Origin: Gudongella sp964575895 | GTDB taxonomy: Bacteria; Bacillota; Clostridia; Tissierellales; Tissierellaceae | Assembly (NCBI GenBank): GCA_964575895.1 | Contig: CAZNTE010000014.1 | Span: 5,313 to 69,312, forward strand | Direction: 5' to 3' | DNA length: 64,000 nt | The notes under the pieces: generated by a model | The model's database searches: none | Seen by the model: only the letters and a program-made list of their open reading frames with translations | Told to the model about the DNA's origin: nothing | Made by a program: the position numbers and the translations under genes | In this document: piece by piece, positions 36,848 to 46,204 of the stretch | Layout of the letters: every line of letters begins with the position of its first letter | Position numbering within the stretch: the first letter of the stretch is position 1

Positions 36848-37915
36848 ATGAGCCATAATAAATTACCTATGTTGCCACCCAATATTGAACTTGAAACCAA
36901 AGAAGTTTTAAAGCAACTTGCAAAAGCAAATCGCTCCTTGGCTGAATTAAAAGGTTATTCAGATATAATTCCTAATAAGAACATATTGATAAATGCTGTT
37001 ACTATAAAGGAAGCTAAGGACAGCTCTGAAATAGAAAACATAATAACAACTCATGATGATCTTTACAAGGCAATTAGTAATGCAAGTGGTGCAAGTGCTG
37101 AGGCAAAGGAAGTTGTAAACTACAGGACTGCATTATGGAAAGGATATGAGTTGGTTAAGAATAGTAATATGCTTACAACAAATATGATTATTGAGATACA
37201 GAGTATTATTGAATATAATAATGCTGGAATAAGAAAACTACCAGGTACTGTTCTTCGAAATGAGAGAACAGGAGATATTGTATATACTCCACCAGCAGGT
37301 GAAGATGAGATAATCAAACTTTTAAACAATCTTGAAGAATACATTAATTATGATTACAGTGATCTTGACCCTTTGATTAAGCTAGCAGTTATCCACTATC
37401 AATTTGAAAACATTCATCCATTTTACCATGGGAATGGTAGAACTGGTAGAATTATAAATGTACTTTATTTAGTTCTAAAGAAATTAATTGATAGTCCTAT
37501 TCTTTACTTAAGTAGCTATATTATTAGAAATAAGGCTGGATACTATAGACTTCTGCAGGAAGTTAGAACCCATGATAATTGGGAGGATTGGATAATATAT
37601 ATACTTAAGGGTATCGAAGAAACAGCAGAAGAGACATTGAGTTTGGTTAAGAGGAGTAATAGGGAAGTAGAAAGTATGAGTGCAGAGATAAAAGAAAGAC
37701 TACCCAAATTATACTCAAAGGAGTTAATTGAACTATTATTCTACGAGTTTTACACTAAAATAGTATATATTGAAAATGGATTATCTGTAACAAGAAAAAC
37801 AGCTGCTAATTATCTATCCACTTTAGAGGAGGAGGGTTTTCTTACTTCAGAGAGGATAGGTAAGGAGAGAATTTACCAGAATAAAAGATTGTATGACCTA
37901 GTAAAGTACGATTAA
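36848..37915 (+). CDS. Fic-domain protein (AMPylase-type) with C-terminal winged helix
   Basis: 355 residues. N-terminal inhibitory motif SSEIEN (S59-x3-E63-N64) of class II Fic proteins, catalytic HPFYHGNGRTGR (190-201, complete H-P-F-x-x-G-N-G-R-x-x-R), and a C-terminal winged HTH (about 290-350, VTRKTAANYLSTLEEEGFLT). Transfers AMP (or another nucleotide group) to protein hydroxyls, controlled by the internal inhibitory Glu. GGAGGTGTAAGTA precedes ATG. Likely self-regulated via the palindrome at 36779. Confidence 0.93.
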   Translation: MSHNKLPMLPPNIELETKEVLKQLAKANRSLAELKGYSDIIPNKNILINAVTIKEAKDSSEIENIITTHDDLYKAISNASGASAEAKEVVNYRTALWKGYELVKNSNMLTTNMIIEIQSIIEYNNAGIRKLPGTVLRNERTGDIVYTPPAGEDEIIKLLNNLEEYINYDYSDLDPLIKLAVIHYQFENIHPFYHGNGRTGRIINVLYLVLKKLIDSPILYLSSYIIRNKAGYYRLLQEVRTHDNWEDWIIYILKGIEETAEETLSLVKRSNREVESMSAEIKERLPKLYSKELIELLFYEFYTKIVYIENGLSVTRKTAANYLSTLEEEGFLTSERIGKERIYQNKRLYDLVKYD

Positions 37916-37950
37916 TAGTAGTTGTTAGGAATCAAATTAGGAGAGATAGA

Positions 37951-40900
37951 ATGAAGTCTATTGCCTTTATTGATGCAGAGATAAATCCAAATAATAAGAA
38001 GATAATAGACATTGGTAGTATCAGGAGTGATGGGGCTACCTTTCATTCCAATGCCATAGCTGACTTTATTAAGTATCTGGATGGGGTTGAATATGTCTGT
38101 GGTCACAATATTATAGATCATGATTTAAGATACCTTAAGCATGTCACTGATTCAACTAAGATAGACTTATCATTATCCATAGACACCTTATATCTTTCTC
38201 CCTTGTTATTTCCCACCAACCCCTATCATGCCTTGGTTAAGGATGATAAGTTACAGACTGATGATATTAATAACCCCTTAAATGATTCCATGAAATCAAG
38301 GGATTTATTCAATGATGAGATAAATGCTTTTAATAATCTGGATAATCACATGAAGGGGATATTGTATTCCCTATTAAAGGATAGTCCAGGATTTAGTGGA
38401 TTCTTTAAGTACATAGATTATAAGTTTCATGATAGTGATGTAAGAAATACTATAAAACTAAAGTTTTCTTTAAGTATTTGTGGAAATTGTGATTTAGAAA
38501 AATTAATAGTAGACCACCCCATAGAATTATCATATTCCTTGGCACTTATAAATGCCAATAATAGCTACTCAATAACTCCACCATGGGTCCTAAAGAGGTT
38601 CCCAGTGGTTGAAAGAGTAATGTATCTCTTAAGAAGCAATAGATGCTTAAGTGGGTGTAAATATTGTAATGAGTCTCTTAATTCCTTTAAGGGACTAAAA
38701 TCATTTTTTGGATATGATTCCTTTAGAACTTATGGAGGAGAACCCTTACAGGAGAAAGCAGTTGAAGCAGCAATTGACAATAAGTCCCTTTTGGCAGTAT
38801 TTCCAACAGGTGGTGGAAAATCCCTGACCTTTCAACTGCCAGCCCTTATGAATGGTATAACATCTAAGGGACTTACAGTAGTAATATCTCCATTACAGTC
38901 CCTCATGAAGGATCAGGTGGATAACTTGGAGAAAAATACTATTACTACAGCTGTAACAATAAATGGAATGCTAGATCCCATAGAAAGAAGAAAGGCCTTT
39001 GAAAGAGTTGCAGATGGGAGGGCTACATTACTATACATATCTCCTGAGTCCTTAAGATCAAAGACCATTGAACACCTTCTATTGGGAAGAAATGTAGTAA
39101 GATTTGTCATAGATGAAGCCCATTGCTTCTCAGCCTGGGGACAGGATTTTAGGGTGGATTACTTATATATAGGTGAATTCATAAAGAACCTTCAGGATAA
39201 GAAGAATTTAAAGGAAAGTATACCAGTATCATGTTTTACTGCCACGGCAAAACAAAAGGTCATAGAGGATATAGTTGAATATTTTAAGGATAAATTATCT
39301 CTAGATCTAGAGGTGTATACTTCTAAGGCTTCAAGGACAAATTTAAATTACAAGGTTTTTGAGAGAAAATCAGATGTGGAGAAATATAGTGAGGTAAGAA
39401 GACTACTTGAAGAGAAGAAATGTCCTACAATCATCTATGTATCAAGAACTAGAAGAGCATATGATATAGCTGAAAGACTTACGGCAGATGGTTATCCTGC
39501 TAGACCCTTTCATGGGAAAATGGATAAACAGGAAAAGATTGAGAATCAAGATGCTTTTATAGATGGAGATGTGGACATTATTGTTGCAACATCTGCCTTT
39601 GGGATGGGAGTTGATAAGAAGGATGTTGGTATGGTAATACATTATGAGATTTCAGACTCATTGGAAAACTATATTCAGGAAGCAGGAAGAGCAGGTAGGG
39701 ATGAAAATATCAGCGCTGACTGTTATGTGTTATTCAATGATGAAGATTTGAATAAGCACTTTCTTCTACTTAATCAAACCAAGATGAGTATCAAGGAAAT
39801 CCAGCAGGTTTGGAAAGCCATTAAGGATCTTACCCGGTTCAAATCTAAGGTGTCCCAGTCTGCTCTAGAGATAGCAAGAAGGGCAGGGTGGGATGATAAT
39901 ATATCTGATATTGATATGAGGGTAAATACAGCAATATCAGCCCTTGAAGAGGCAGGATATCTAAAAAGGGGTCAGAATCAACCTAGGATTTATGCTGATA
40001 GTATTCTAGCAAAAAATGCTCAAGAAGCCATTGATAGTATCAATGAATCCGGGAAGTTGGATGAAAAACAAAAAGTACAGGCTACCAGAATTATGAAGAA
40101 ATTAATAGCTGCAAAAAGCAGAAAGGTGTCTGTAGATGAGATACCAGAGTCCAGGGTGGATCATATTTCTGATCATCTAGGTATTCCAAAAGAAGATGTC
40201 ATAAGGATTGTAAATATTCTTAGAGAAGATAAATTATTAGCTGATACCAAGGATATGAGAGCCTATATAAAGACCAGTGACAACATTAATACATCTTTGA
40301 CTATCTTAAAGAATTACTGGGAAGTTGAAAAGTTTTTATTAAGTAGAATAAGTGGGATAGAAAGAGAATACAATTTAAAATTACTAAATGAAGAGGCAGA
40401 AGAGTCTAATCATGAAAATATATCAATAAACAAACTTAAGACCATTATTAACTTCTGGTCTATTCAGAATTTAATCAAGTCAGCAAGAATCAATGATTAC
40501 AAGGACAGTGTAAAGTTATTAAGATTACTTAATAAACAAGAGATGGAGGATGAAATCCTCAATCGATTTGATCTTACCAAATTTATAGTGGAATATCTAT
40601 TTGCCAGAGCAAAGAAAACCAAGGACAATGATATGGTTGAATTTTCAATAGTGGAACTAAAGGAAGCCTATGAAAAAGAGATAACCTTGTTTAAAAGAAA
40701 GTTAATAACCCTTGAAGATATTGAAAACGCCTTATATTATCTTTCCAAAATTGAAGCATTAAAAATCGATGGAGGATTTCTGGTGGTCTATAACCCTATG
40801 GACATTGAAAGATTAGAGGAAGATCTAAGAAAGAGATACAAGGCTGAAGACTATAAGAAGTTAAAGAAATATTATGATAATCGCATGGAGCAGATTCACA

Positions 40901-42738
40901 TAGTAGGGGAATATGCAAAAAAGGTCATTAGTGATTACAAGGAAGCCTTGGAATTTGTAGATGATTATTTCCAGCTGAATTACAAGACCTTTCTAGATAA
41001 GTACTTTAAAGGCAGTAAGCAAGATGAGTTAAAGCGAAATATTACACCTAAGAAGTTTGATGAGTTATTTGGACAGCTTTCCCCTGCACAACTTAATATA
41101 ATAAAGGACAATGAATCCAAGTATATTGTAGTTGCAGCTGGACCAGGTAGTGGCAAAACAAGAGTGTTGGTCCATAAACTTGCTTCCTTGATGTTAATGG
41201 AGGATGTGAAGCATGAACAACTATTGATGCTCACTTTTTCTAGAGCCGCATCCACAGAGTTTAAGAAACGATTAATTAAACTTATAGGAAATGCTGCAAA
41301 CTTTATAGAGATAAAGACCTTTCATTCATATTGCTTTGATCTATTGGGTAGATTGGGAACACTTGAAAAGTCAGATAAAATTATAGCTGATACCATAGAT
41401 AGGATTAAATCAGGGGATGTGGAAAGGAGCAAAATTACTAAAACTGTACTAGTAATTGATGAAGCCCAGGATATAGATAGTGATGAGTTTAGATTGATCA
41501 ATACTTTAATTGAGAACAATGATGATTTGAGAATAATTGCTGTAGGGGATGATGATCAAAACATATATGAATTTAGAGGAGCCAGTTCAAAGTACTTAGA
41601 AGAACTTTTAGAAAAACAGGAGTCTAAAAAGATAGAGCTAGTGGAAAATTATAGAAGTAAGAATAATCTAGTAAAGTTTACTAATTACTATGGAGCTAAG
41701 ATATCTAATAGACTTAAGAAGATACCAATATTCTCTGCTCAAGCTACTAATGGAAATATTAGAATCCATAAGTACATGACCACTAATCTAATTACACCAC
41801 TTGTTAGTGATATTTTAAATACTGTTATTGAGGGTTCAACTTGTATACTGACAAGGACTAATGATGAAGCATTGCAGATAACTGGGATGTTAATTAAAAA
41901 CAAAGTGCATGCAAAACTCATTCAGTCAAATGACGGCTTCTCCTTATATAATCTATTGGAAGTGAGATTCTTCCTGCATCAACTTAAATTAAAGGAAGGA
42001 GTTCACTTGATAAGTGATGATATCTGGACTGAAGCAAGAAGGCTATTAGCTCTTAAATATCAGAGGAGTTCTAACCTTCCATTAGTACTTAATATGTTGG
42101 ATGATTTTGAGAATACTAATTCCAAATACAAGTATAAATCTGATTTAGAAGTATTTATTAGAGAATCAAAGTTGGAAGATTTTTTAGGAGAGCAAAAGGA
42201 TACTATCTTTGTATCTACCATTCACAAAGCAAAGGGCAGAGAGTTTGAAAACATTATATTAATGTTAAATGGATTTTCTCCTAGTACAGATGAGGAAATA
42301 AGACAACTTTATGTTGGGATGACAAGAGCTAAAGATAACCTAGTAATTCATACCAATAGCAATTACTTTGATAATATTGATCTTGAGGGTTTAAGTAGAA
42401 AGTATGATAGAAGAATATATGATAATCCTAGCAATTTAGTTATACAACTTACCCATAAAGATATTTACTTGGATTACTTTTATTCACGGCAGAGGGAAAT
42501 TCTTAATATAGTAAGTGGCGATATTTTGCATCCCACTGAAGATGGGTGCCTAAATAGTGAGGGACAAGAGGTCTTAAAATACTCTAAGTCCATGATTAAT
42601 CAAATTGATGAACTATCCAAAAAAGGATATTTTATGGTAGAATCAAAAGTAAGATTTGTAATATTTTGGCAAAAAGAAGATAGTGATAGAGAGATTAAGA
42701 TAATATTACCTGAGCTGAGTTTTGAGAAGATGAATTAA
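37951..42738 (+). CDS. Giant DnaQ-like exonuclease + RecQ helicase + UvrD-type helicase fusion
   Basis: 1595 residues. Order: DEDDh exonuclease at 1-130 (FIDAE, HNIIDHDLRYL, YHALVKDD); a Cys-containing region (CGNC, CLSGCKYC) at about 165-260 that may bind zinc; RecQ-type SF2 helicase from about 265 (FPTGGGKS near 285, VIDEAHCFSAWGQDFR, FTATAK, ATSAFGMGVDKKD, EAGRAGRDE); a helical middle; and a UvrD-like SF1 helicase from about 1040 (AGPGSGKTR near 1061, VIDEAQDID, GDDDQNIYEFRGA, STIHKAKGREFE, YVGMTRAKDNL). All motifs are intact. Probable role: DNA-end processing in phage defence or recombination. Such triple fusions exist in bacteria but are rare enough to note. Start ATG follows AGGAGAGATAGA. 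Confidence 0.92.
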   Translation: MKSIAFIDAEINPNNKKIIDIGSIRSDGATFHSNAIADFIKYLDGVEYVCGHNIIDHDLRYLKHVTDSTKIDLSLSIDTLYLSPLLFPTNPYHALVKDDKLQTDDINNPLNDSMKSRDLFNDEINAFNNLDNHMKGILYSLLKDSPGFSGFFKYIDYKFHDSDVRNTIKLKFSLSICGNCDLEKLIVDHPIELSYSLALINANNSYSITPPWVLKRFPVVERVMYLLRSNRCLSGCKYCNESLNSFKGLKSFFGYDSFRTYGGEPLQEKAVEAAIDNKSLLAVFPTGGGKSLTFQLPALMNGITSKGLTVVISPLQSLMKDQVDNLEKNTITTAVTINGMLDPIERRKAFERVADGRATLLYISPESLRSKTIEHLLLGRNVVRFVIDEAHCFSAWGQDFRVDYLYIGEFIKNLQDKKNLKESIPVSCFTATAKQKVIEDIVEYFKDKLSLDLEVYTSKASRTNLNYKVFERKSDVEKYSEVRRLLEEKKCPTIIYVSRTRRAYDIAERLTADGYPARPFHGKMDKQEKIENQDAFIDGDVDIIVATSAFGMGVDKKDVGMVIHYEISDSLENYIQEAGRAGRDENISADCYVLFNDEDLNKHFLLLNQTKMSIKEIQQVWKAIKDLTRFKSKVSQSALEIARRAGWDDNISDIDMRVNTAISALEEAGYLKRGQNQPRIYADSILAKNAQEAIDSINESGKLDEKQKVQATRIMKKLIAAKSRKVSVDEIPESRVDHISDHLGIPKEDVIRIVNILREDKLLADTKDMRAYIKTSDNINTSLTILKNYWEVEKFLLSRISGIEREYNLKLLNEEAEESNHENISINKLKTIINFWSIQNLIKSARINDYKDSVKLLRLLNKQEMEDEILNRFDLTKFIVEYLFARAKKTKDNDMVEFSIVELKEAYEKEITLFKRKLITLEDIENALYYLSKIEALKIDGGFLVVYNPMDIERLEEDLRKRYKAEDYKKLKKYYDNRMEQIHIVGEYAKKVISDYKEALEFVDDYFQLNYKTFLDKYFKGSKQDELKRNITPKKFDELFGQLSPAQLNIIKDNESKYIVVAAGPGSGKTRVLVHKLASLMLMEDVKHEQLLMLTFSRAASTEFKKRLIKLIGNAANFIEIKTFHSYCFDLLGRLGTLEKSDKIIADTIDRIKSGDVERSKITKTVLVIDEAQDIDSDEFRLINTLIENNDDLRIIAVGDDDQNIYEFRGASSKYLEELLEKQESKKIELVENYRSKNNLVKFTNYYGAKISNRLKKIPIFSAQATNGNIRIHKYMTTNLITPLVSDILNTVIEGSTCILTRTNDEALQITGMLIKNKVHAKLIQSNDGFSLYNLLEVRFFLHQLKLKEGVHLISDDIWTEARRLLALKYQRSSNLPLVLNMLDDFENTNSKYKYKSDLEVFIRESKLEDFLGEQKDTIFVSTIHKAKGREFENIILMLNGFSPSTDEEIRQLYVGMTRAKDNLVIHTNSNYFDNIDLEGLSRKYDRRIYDNPSNLVIQLTHKDIYLDYFYSRQREILNIVSGDILHPTEDGCLNSEGQEVLKYSKSMINQIDELSKKGYFMVESKVRFVIFWQKEDSDREIKIILPELSFEKMN

Positions 42739-43049
42739 ATGTTAATTCAACCAAACTCTACCTATTTCAGATGCTTACTATTATGAAGTGCAAGGAATTT
42801 TTTCAAGAGATGAAATATATCACATAATATTTAAAATGAAGATTTTAAAATTGATAATTGAATCCTATTAATCTATTTGAAAGAAGTCTTTAAGTATTAC
42901 TATAAGTTAAGATATTATAGGACAGCAACAGATCATGTTAAGAATAAACACATAGAAAGTATAGAAAAGAAAATAAACTGATTTAGTTAAACATTGTTTG
43001 TGTAAGATGGATGTTGAGGTATTTCTAAGATTTAAGGAGGAGGTAGGCA
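42739..43049. other. Intergenic region, nothing recognised
   Basis: About 310 AT-rich bases between the large helicase fusion and the amidohydrolase gene. Frames are closed. Only the ribosome binding site AAGGAGGAGGTAGGCA of the next gene is clear; no tRNA fragment or repeat end is visible that would mark a right boundary for the defence island. Confidence 0.5.
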
Positions 43050-44243
43050 ATGAATACAATAATTAAAAATGTTCTTCATTCTACTTATGGTAGGGTCAAT
43101 GTTATGCTGGAAGGAGATAAGATTAAGACTATTTCTTCAGATGATGTACTTAATTTAGAGCAAGATTATGATTACATTGATGGAGAAAATTATGTTATGT
43201 TCCCAAGTTTTGTAGATGGGCATGCACACATTGATAAAACAGTATATGGATTGGACTGGTTTTGTAATGATGTTGGATATGAACGAATTGATAGGATAGT
43301 TAATGAGAGAAATCAAAGGGCTAAGATCAACTTCAACTATTTCGAGCAAGCTTCAAGATACATTGAATTATCTCTTAAGTTTGGAGTTCTTCATATGCGT
43401 AGCCATGTTGACATTGATACTCAGCATAAGTTAAAGGGCTTGGGGCAAGTATTAGAAGCAAGAGAGAAATATAAGGACTTATTTGACTTACAGATTGTTG
43501 CTTTCCCTCAAAGTGGATTGATGGTACGTCCAGGGACATATGAGTTGATGGATGAAGCACTTAGTATGGGTGCTGATGTGGTAGGAGGAATCGATCCAGC
43601 TTGGATTGATAGAGACCCAAAGGGAAGTATAGATGCAATATTTAAACTTGCTGAAAAACACAATAAGCCTATAGATATACATATACACGAAGCTGCTGAA
43701 TTAGGCGCTTTTGATCTTGAATTAATTATAGAAAAAACTGTAGCAATGGGGATGCAGGGAAGAGTATCCATTAGTCATGCTTTTTGCTTAGGAATGCCAA
43801 ATCAGAAGGTGACCCAAGTCTTAAAAGAGAAGATTAAAGAGGCTAATATTAATATTATTAACTGTTATCAAGCATATCTACCTGCTGTACCACCATTAAA
43901 AGAATTAATGGATATGGGGATAAATATTGCTGGTGGAAATGATGACATGCGTGATATGTGGACCCCTTATGGAACGGGTGATATATTAGAAAGGATGCAA
44001 CTTATTTCTATGAAGAATGGTTTTAGAAAGGATTCTGATTTGGAATTATCCATGACAGCTTGTACTTACAATGGATCAAAAGTATTTGGGTTAGAGAATT
44101 ACGGTATAGTTGAAGGAAATACTGCAAACTTTGTATTAGTAAAAGGAAGAACAATATCTGAGTGTATAGTAACATGTCCAGATGATCGAATTGTATTTAG
44201 AAATGGTAAAGTAATTTCAAGAAATGGAGTGAACATGTTTTAA
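43050..44243 (+). CDS. Cytosine-deaminase-like amidohydrolase
   Basis: 397 residues of the amidohydrolase superfamily, cytosine deaminase/N-isopropylammelide hydrolase branch. Metal and active-site motifs: DGHAHIDK (H-x-H), IHIHEAAEL (H-x-H-E), ISHAFCLG, and GNDDMRDMWTPYG (Asp ligand), matching the CodA layout. Hydrolyses a ring amine or amide, so cytosine, isocytosine, creatinine or a purine-derived ring are possible substrates. The position next to allantoin-pathway genes suggests a nitrogen-scavenging role. Start ATG follows AAGGAGGAGGTAGGCA. Substrate is not determined here. Confidence 0.85.
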   Translation: MNTIIKNVLHSTYGRVNVMLEGDKIKTISSDDVLNLEQDYDYIDGENYVMFPSFVDGHAHIDKTVYGLDWFCNDVGYERIDRIVNERNQRAKINFNYFEQASRYIELSLKFGVLHMRSHVDIDTQHKLKGLGQVLEAREKYKDLFDLQIVAFPQSGLMVRPGTYELMDEALSMGADVVGGIDPAWIDRDPKGSIDAIFKLAEKHNKPIDIHIHEAAELGAFDLELIIEKTVAMGMQGRVSISHAFCLGMPNQKVTQVLKEKIKEANINIINCYQAYLPAVPPLKELMDMGINIAGGNDDMRDMWTPYGTGDILERMQLISMKNGFRKDSDLELSMTACTYNGSKVFGLENYGIVEGNTANFVLVKGRTISECIVTCPDDRIVFRNGKVISRNGVNMF

Positions 44244-44251
44244 GATTATTT

Positions 44252-44359
44252 GAGCTAGTACATTTTCTAAGATGGAGGTTAAGGTAGAAGGGTATCCTAT
44301 ATGGATACTGTATTATCATAAGAAATTCCTAGTAACTATGGTAGGCATTGTACTAGCTC
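44252..44359 (+). ncRNA. Candidate structured RNA element upstream of the macro-domain gene
   Basis: A perfect 10-bp inverted repeat, GAGCTAGTAC (44252-44261) and GTACTAGCTC (44350-44359), encloses a hairpin GTATCC-TATAT-GGATAC (44292-44308) and a further short CCTA/TAGG pair, giving a three-way-junction-like fold of 108 nt. It ends 98 bases before the macro gene start. It could be a riboswitch-like leader or a complex terminator of the amidohydrolase gene. Strand and function are inferred. Confidence 0.4.
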
Positions 44360-44457
44360 TATTTATATAAATCACTGTATAAAACAATTAATAATGTAAG
44401 TATATGATAAAATCATTCGATCCTGATTTGAAATATTGGTTCCGAGGAGGTAATGTT

Positions 44458-45465
44458 TTGCCACTGGAAATTATACGCAATGATTTAACAAAGGTTGAAG
44501 TTGATGTAATTGTTAATCCCACTGATCCCTTTCTATCTGGTAGTGGAGGAGTGGATAGAGAAATACACATGGCTGCTGGTTCTGAATTAGTCAAAGAGTG
44601 TGAAGCATTAGGTGGATTAGAATTTGGTCAAGCTAAAATAACCAAAGGATACATGTTGCCTGCCAAACATATAATCCATACAGCAGGCCCCATCTGGAAG
44701 GATGGGAAAAGTGGTGAAGAGGAGATTCTAGCTAATTGTTATAGGAACTCCCTAGATTTAGCTAAGGAACATAGTCTTGAAAGTGTAGCTATTCCCTTAA
44801 TATCATCTGGTTCATTCGGTTATCCAAAGGATAAAGCACTAAAAACTGCCATAGCGGAAATAGGTAGTTTTCTCTTAGAAACCGATATGACAGTTTACTT
44901 AGTTGTGTATGATAAGACTGCATTTTCTCTCTCAGAGAAGCTATTTACATCCATAAAAGAATATATTGATGATAAGTATGTTGATAGTAGAATAATACAT
45001 ACAACAAAGCCTAACGACATATACTATCAACTTAAGAGGACTACTATTGAATCAGCTGATAGTTCCATATATGAAGAGCCAAAACCTAAAAGGAAAAGAA
45101 AATTAGATGATCTAGTTAATAACCTGGATGATACTTTCTCACAAATGCTAATTAGATTAATAGATGAAAGAGGAATGAAAGATACTAATGTATATAAGAG
45201 AGCAAATATAGATAGACGGCTATTTTCTAGAATAAAAAATGATAAAGATTACACACCTAGTAAATCAACAGTCCTTGCTTTTGCAATTGCATTAGAGTTA
45301 AACCTAGATGAAACTAAGGACTTACTTAAGAGTGCAGGCTATTCACTATCAAGAAGTAGAATATTTGACATAATAATTGAATATTTTATCCTTGAGGAGA
45401 ACTATGATATTTTTGAAATAAATGGAGTCCTATTCGAGTTTGAACAAAAAACTCTAGGAGTATAA
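44458..45465 (+). CDS. Macro-domain protein with C-terminal HTH-like domain
   Basis: 335 residues from TTG 44458, seven bases after GAGGAGG; an upstream frame from 44404 has no ribosome binding site. Residues 1-170 are a macro domain: VDVIVNPTD, GSGGVDREIHMAAG, HIIHTAGPIW and IPLISSGSFGYP, the ADP-ribose pocket. After a basic linker (KPKRKRKLDD), a helical domain (about 225-330, with RRLFSRIKNDKDYTPSKSTV) resembles an XRE-type HTH. Likely binds or hydrolyses ADP-ribose or O-acetyl-ADP-ribose; together with the next two genes it forms an ADP-ribose module. Confidence 0.85.
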   Translation: MPLEIIRNDLTKVEVDVIVNPTDPFLSGSGGVDREIHMAAGSELVKECEALGGLEFGQAKITKGYMLPAKHIIHTAGPIWKDGKSGEEEILANCYRNSLDLAKEHSLESVAIPLISSGSFGYPKDKALKTAIAEIGSFLLETDMTVYLVVYDKTAFSLSEKLFTSIKEYIDDKYVDSRIIHTTKPNDIYYQLKRTTIESADSSIYEEPKPKRKRKLDDLVNNLDDTFSQMLIRLIDERGMKDTNVYKRANIDRRLFSRIKNDKDYTPSKSTVLAFAIALELNLDETKDLLKSAGYSLSRSRIFDIIIEYFILEENYDIFEINGVLFEFEQKTLGV

Positions 45466-45469
45466 ATTT

Positions 45470-45498
45470 GTCGCATGCCATGCGACCTTTCTTTTTCT
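45470..45498 (+). terminator. Intrinsic terminator after the macro gene
   Basis: GTCGCA, TGCCA loop, TGCGAC, followed by CTTTCTTTTTCT. It starts 5 bases after the macro gene stop and may limit readthrough into the VWA gene. Confidence 0.7.
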
Positions 45499-45544
45499 AA
45501 AAAGTGATATTCTTATGTTAATAAAAGAAAGAGAGGATATGGCA

Positions 45545-46204
45545 ATGAAAAAAGGATTAACAGAATTAGTATTTATTCTTGATAGGAGCGGGTCTATGAG
45601 TGGTTTAGAGAGTGATACCATAGGTGGATATAACTCCATGCTAAAGAAGCAGAAAGAGGAACCAGGAGAAGCGATCATTACTACTGTATTATTTGATGAC
45701 AGATACGAATTACTACATGATAGGTGTAGTCTTAAAGGTGTCCTACCCATAAGTGAGAAAGAGTATTATGTTAGGGGAACAACTGCACTTTTGGATGCCA
45801 TAGGACATACAATAAATAAGATTAAAAATGCCCAGAAGTATACAGCTAAGGAAGAAAGAGCAGAAAATGTTATGTTTGTAATAACCACAGATGGAATGGA
45901 AAATGCCAGTAGAGAGTTTACCTATGATATGATTCGAAGCATGATAGAGCATGAAAAGGAAAAATATGGTTGGGAGTTTATCTTCCTAGGAGCAAATATT
46001 GATGCAATCAGGACAGCGGAAAGATTTGGCATTGATAAGGATAGAGCTACCAACTACAATGCAGATAGTGAGGGAACTCAACTTAATTATGAAGTAATTA
46101 GTGAGACAATAAGTGTTATGAGATCAAACAAAGAAATATCCAAGGATTGGAAAAAGAAAATTGATGATGACTATAAAAAGAGAGGGGAAAGGAGATCAAA
46201 ATGA
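45545..46204 (+). CDS. VWA-domain protein
   Basis: 219 residues from ATG 45545 (AGAGAGG eight bases before). von Willebrand A fold with MIDAS motif ILDRSGSMSG (D-x-S-x-S), the RGTTALLDAIG Thr and ITTDGMENAS Asp, as in TerY-like proteins. Binds a metal-bridged partner; no enzymatic domain. The stop overlaps the start of the ADP-ribosylglycohydrolase by 4 bases (ATGA), so the two are translationally coupled. The macro-VWA-glycohydrolase grouping suggests ADP-ribosylation-linked signalling or stress response. Confidence 0.9.
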   Translation: MKKGLTELVFILDRSGSMSGLESDTIGGYNSMLKKQKEEPGEAIITTVLFDDRYELLHDRCSLKGVLPISEKEYYVRGTTALLDAIGHTINKIKNAQKYTAKEERAENVMFVITTDGMENASREFTYDMIRSMIEHEKEKYGWEFIFLGANIDAIRTAERFGIDKDRATNYNADSEGTQLNYEVISETISVMRSNKEISKDWKKKIDDDYKKRGERRSK

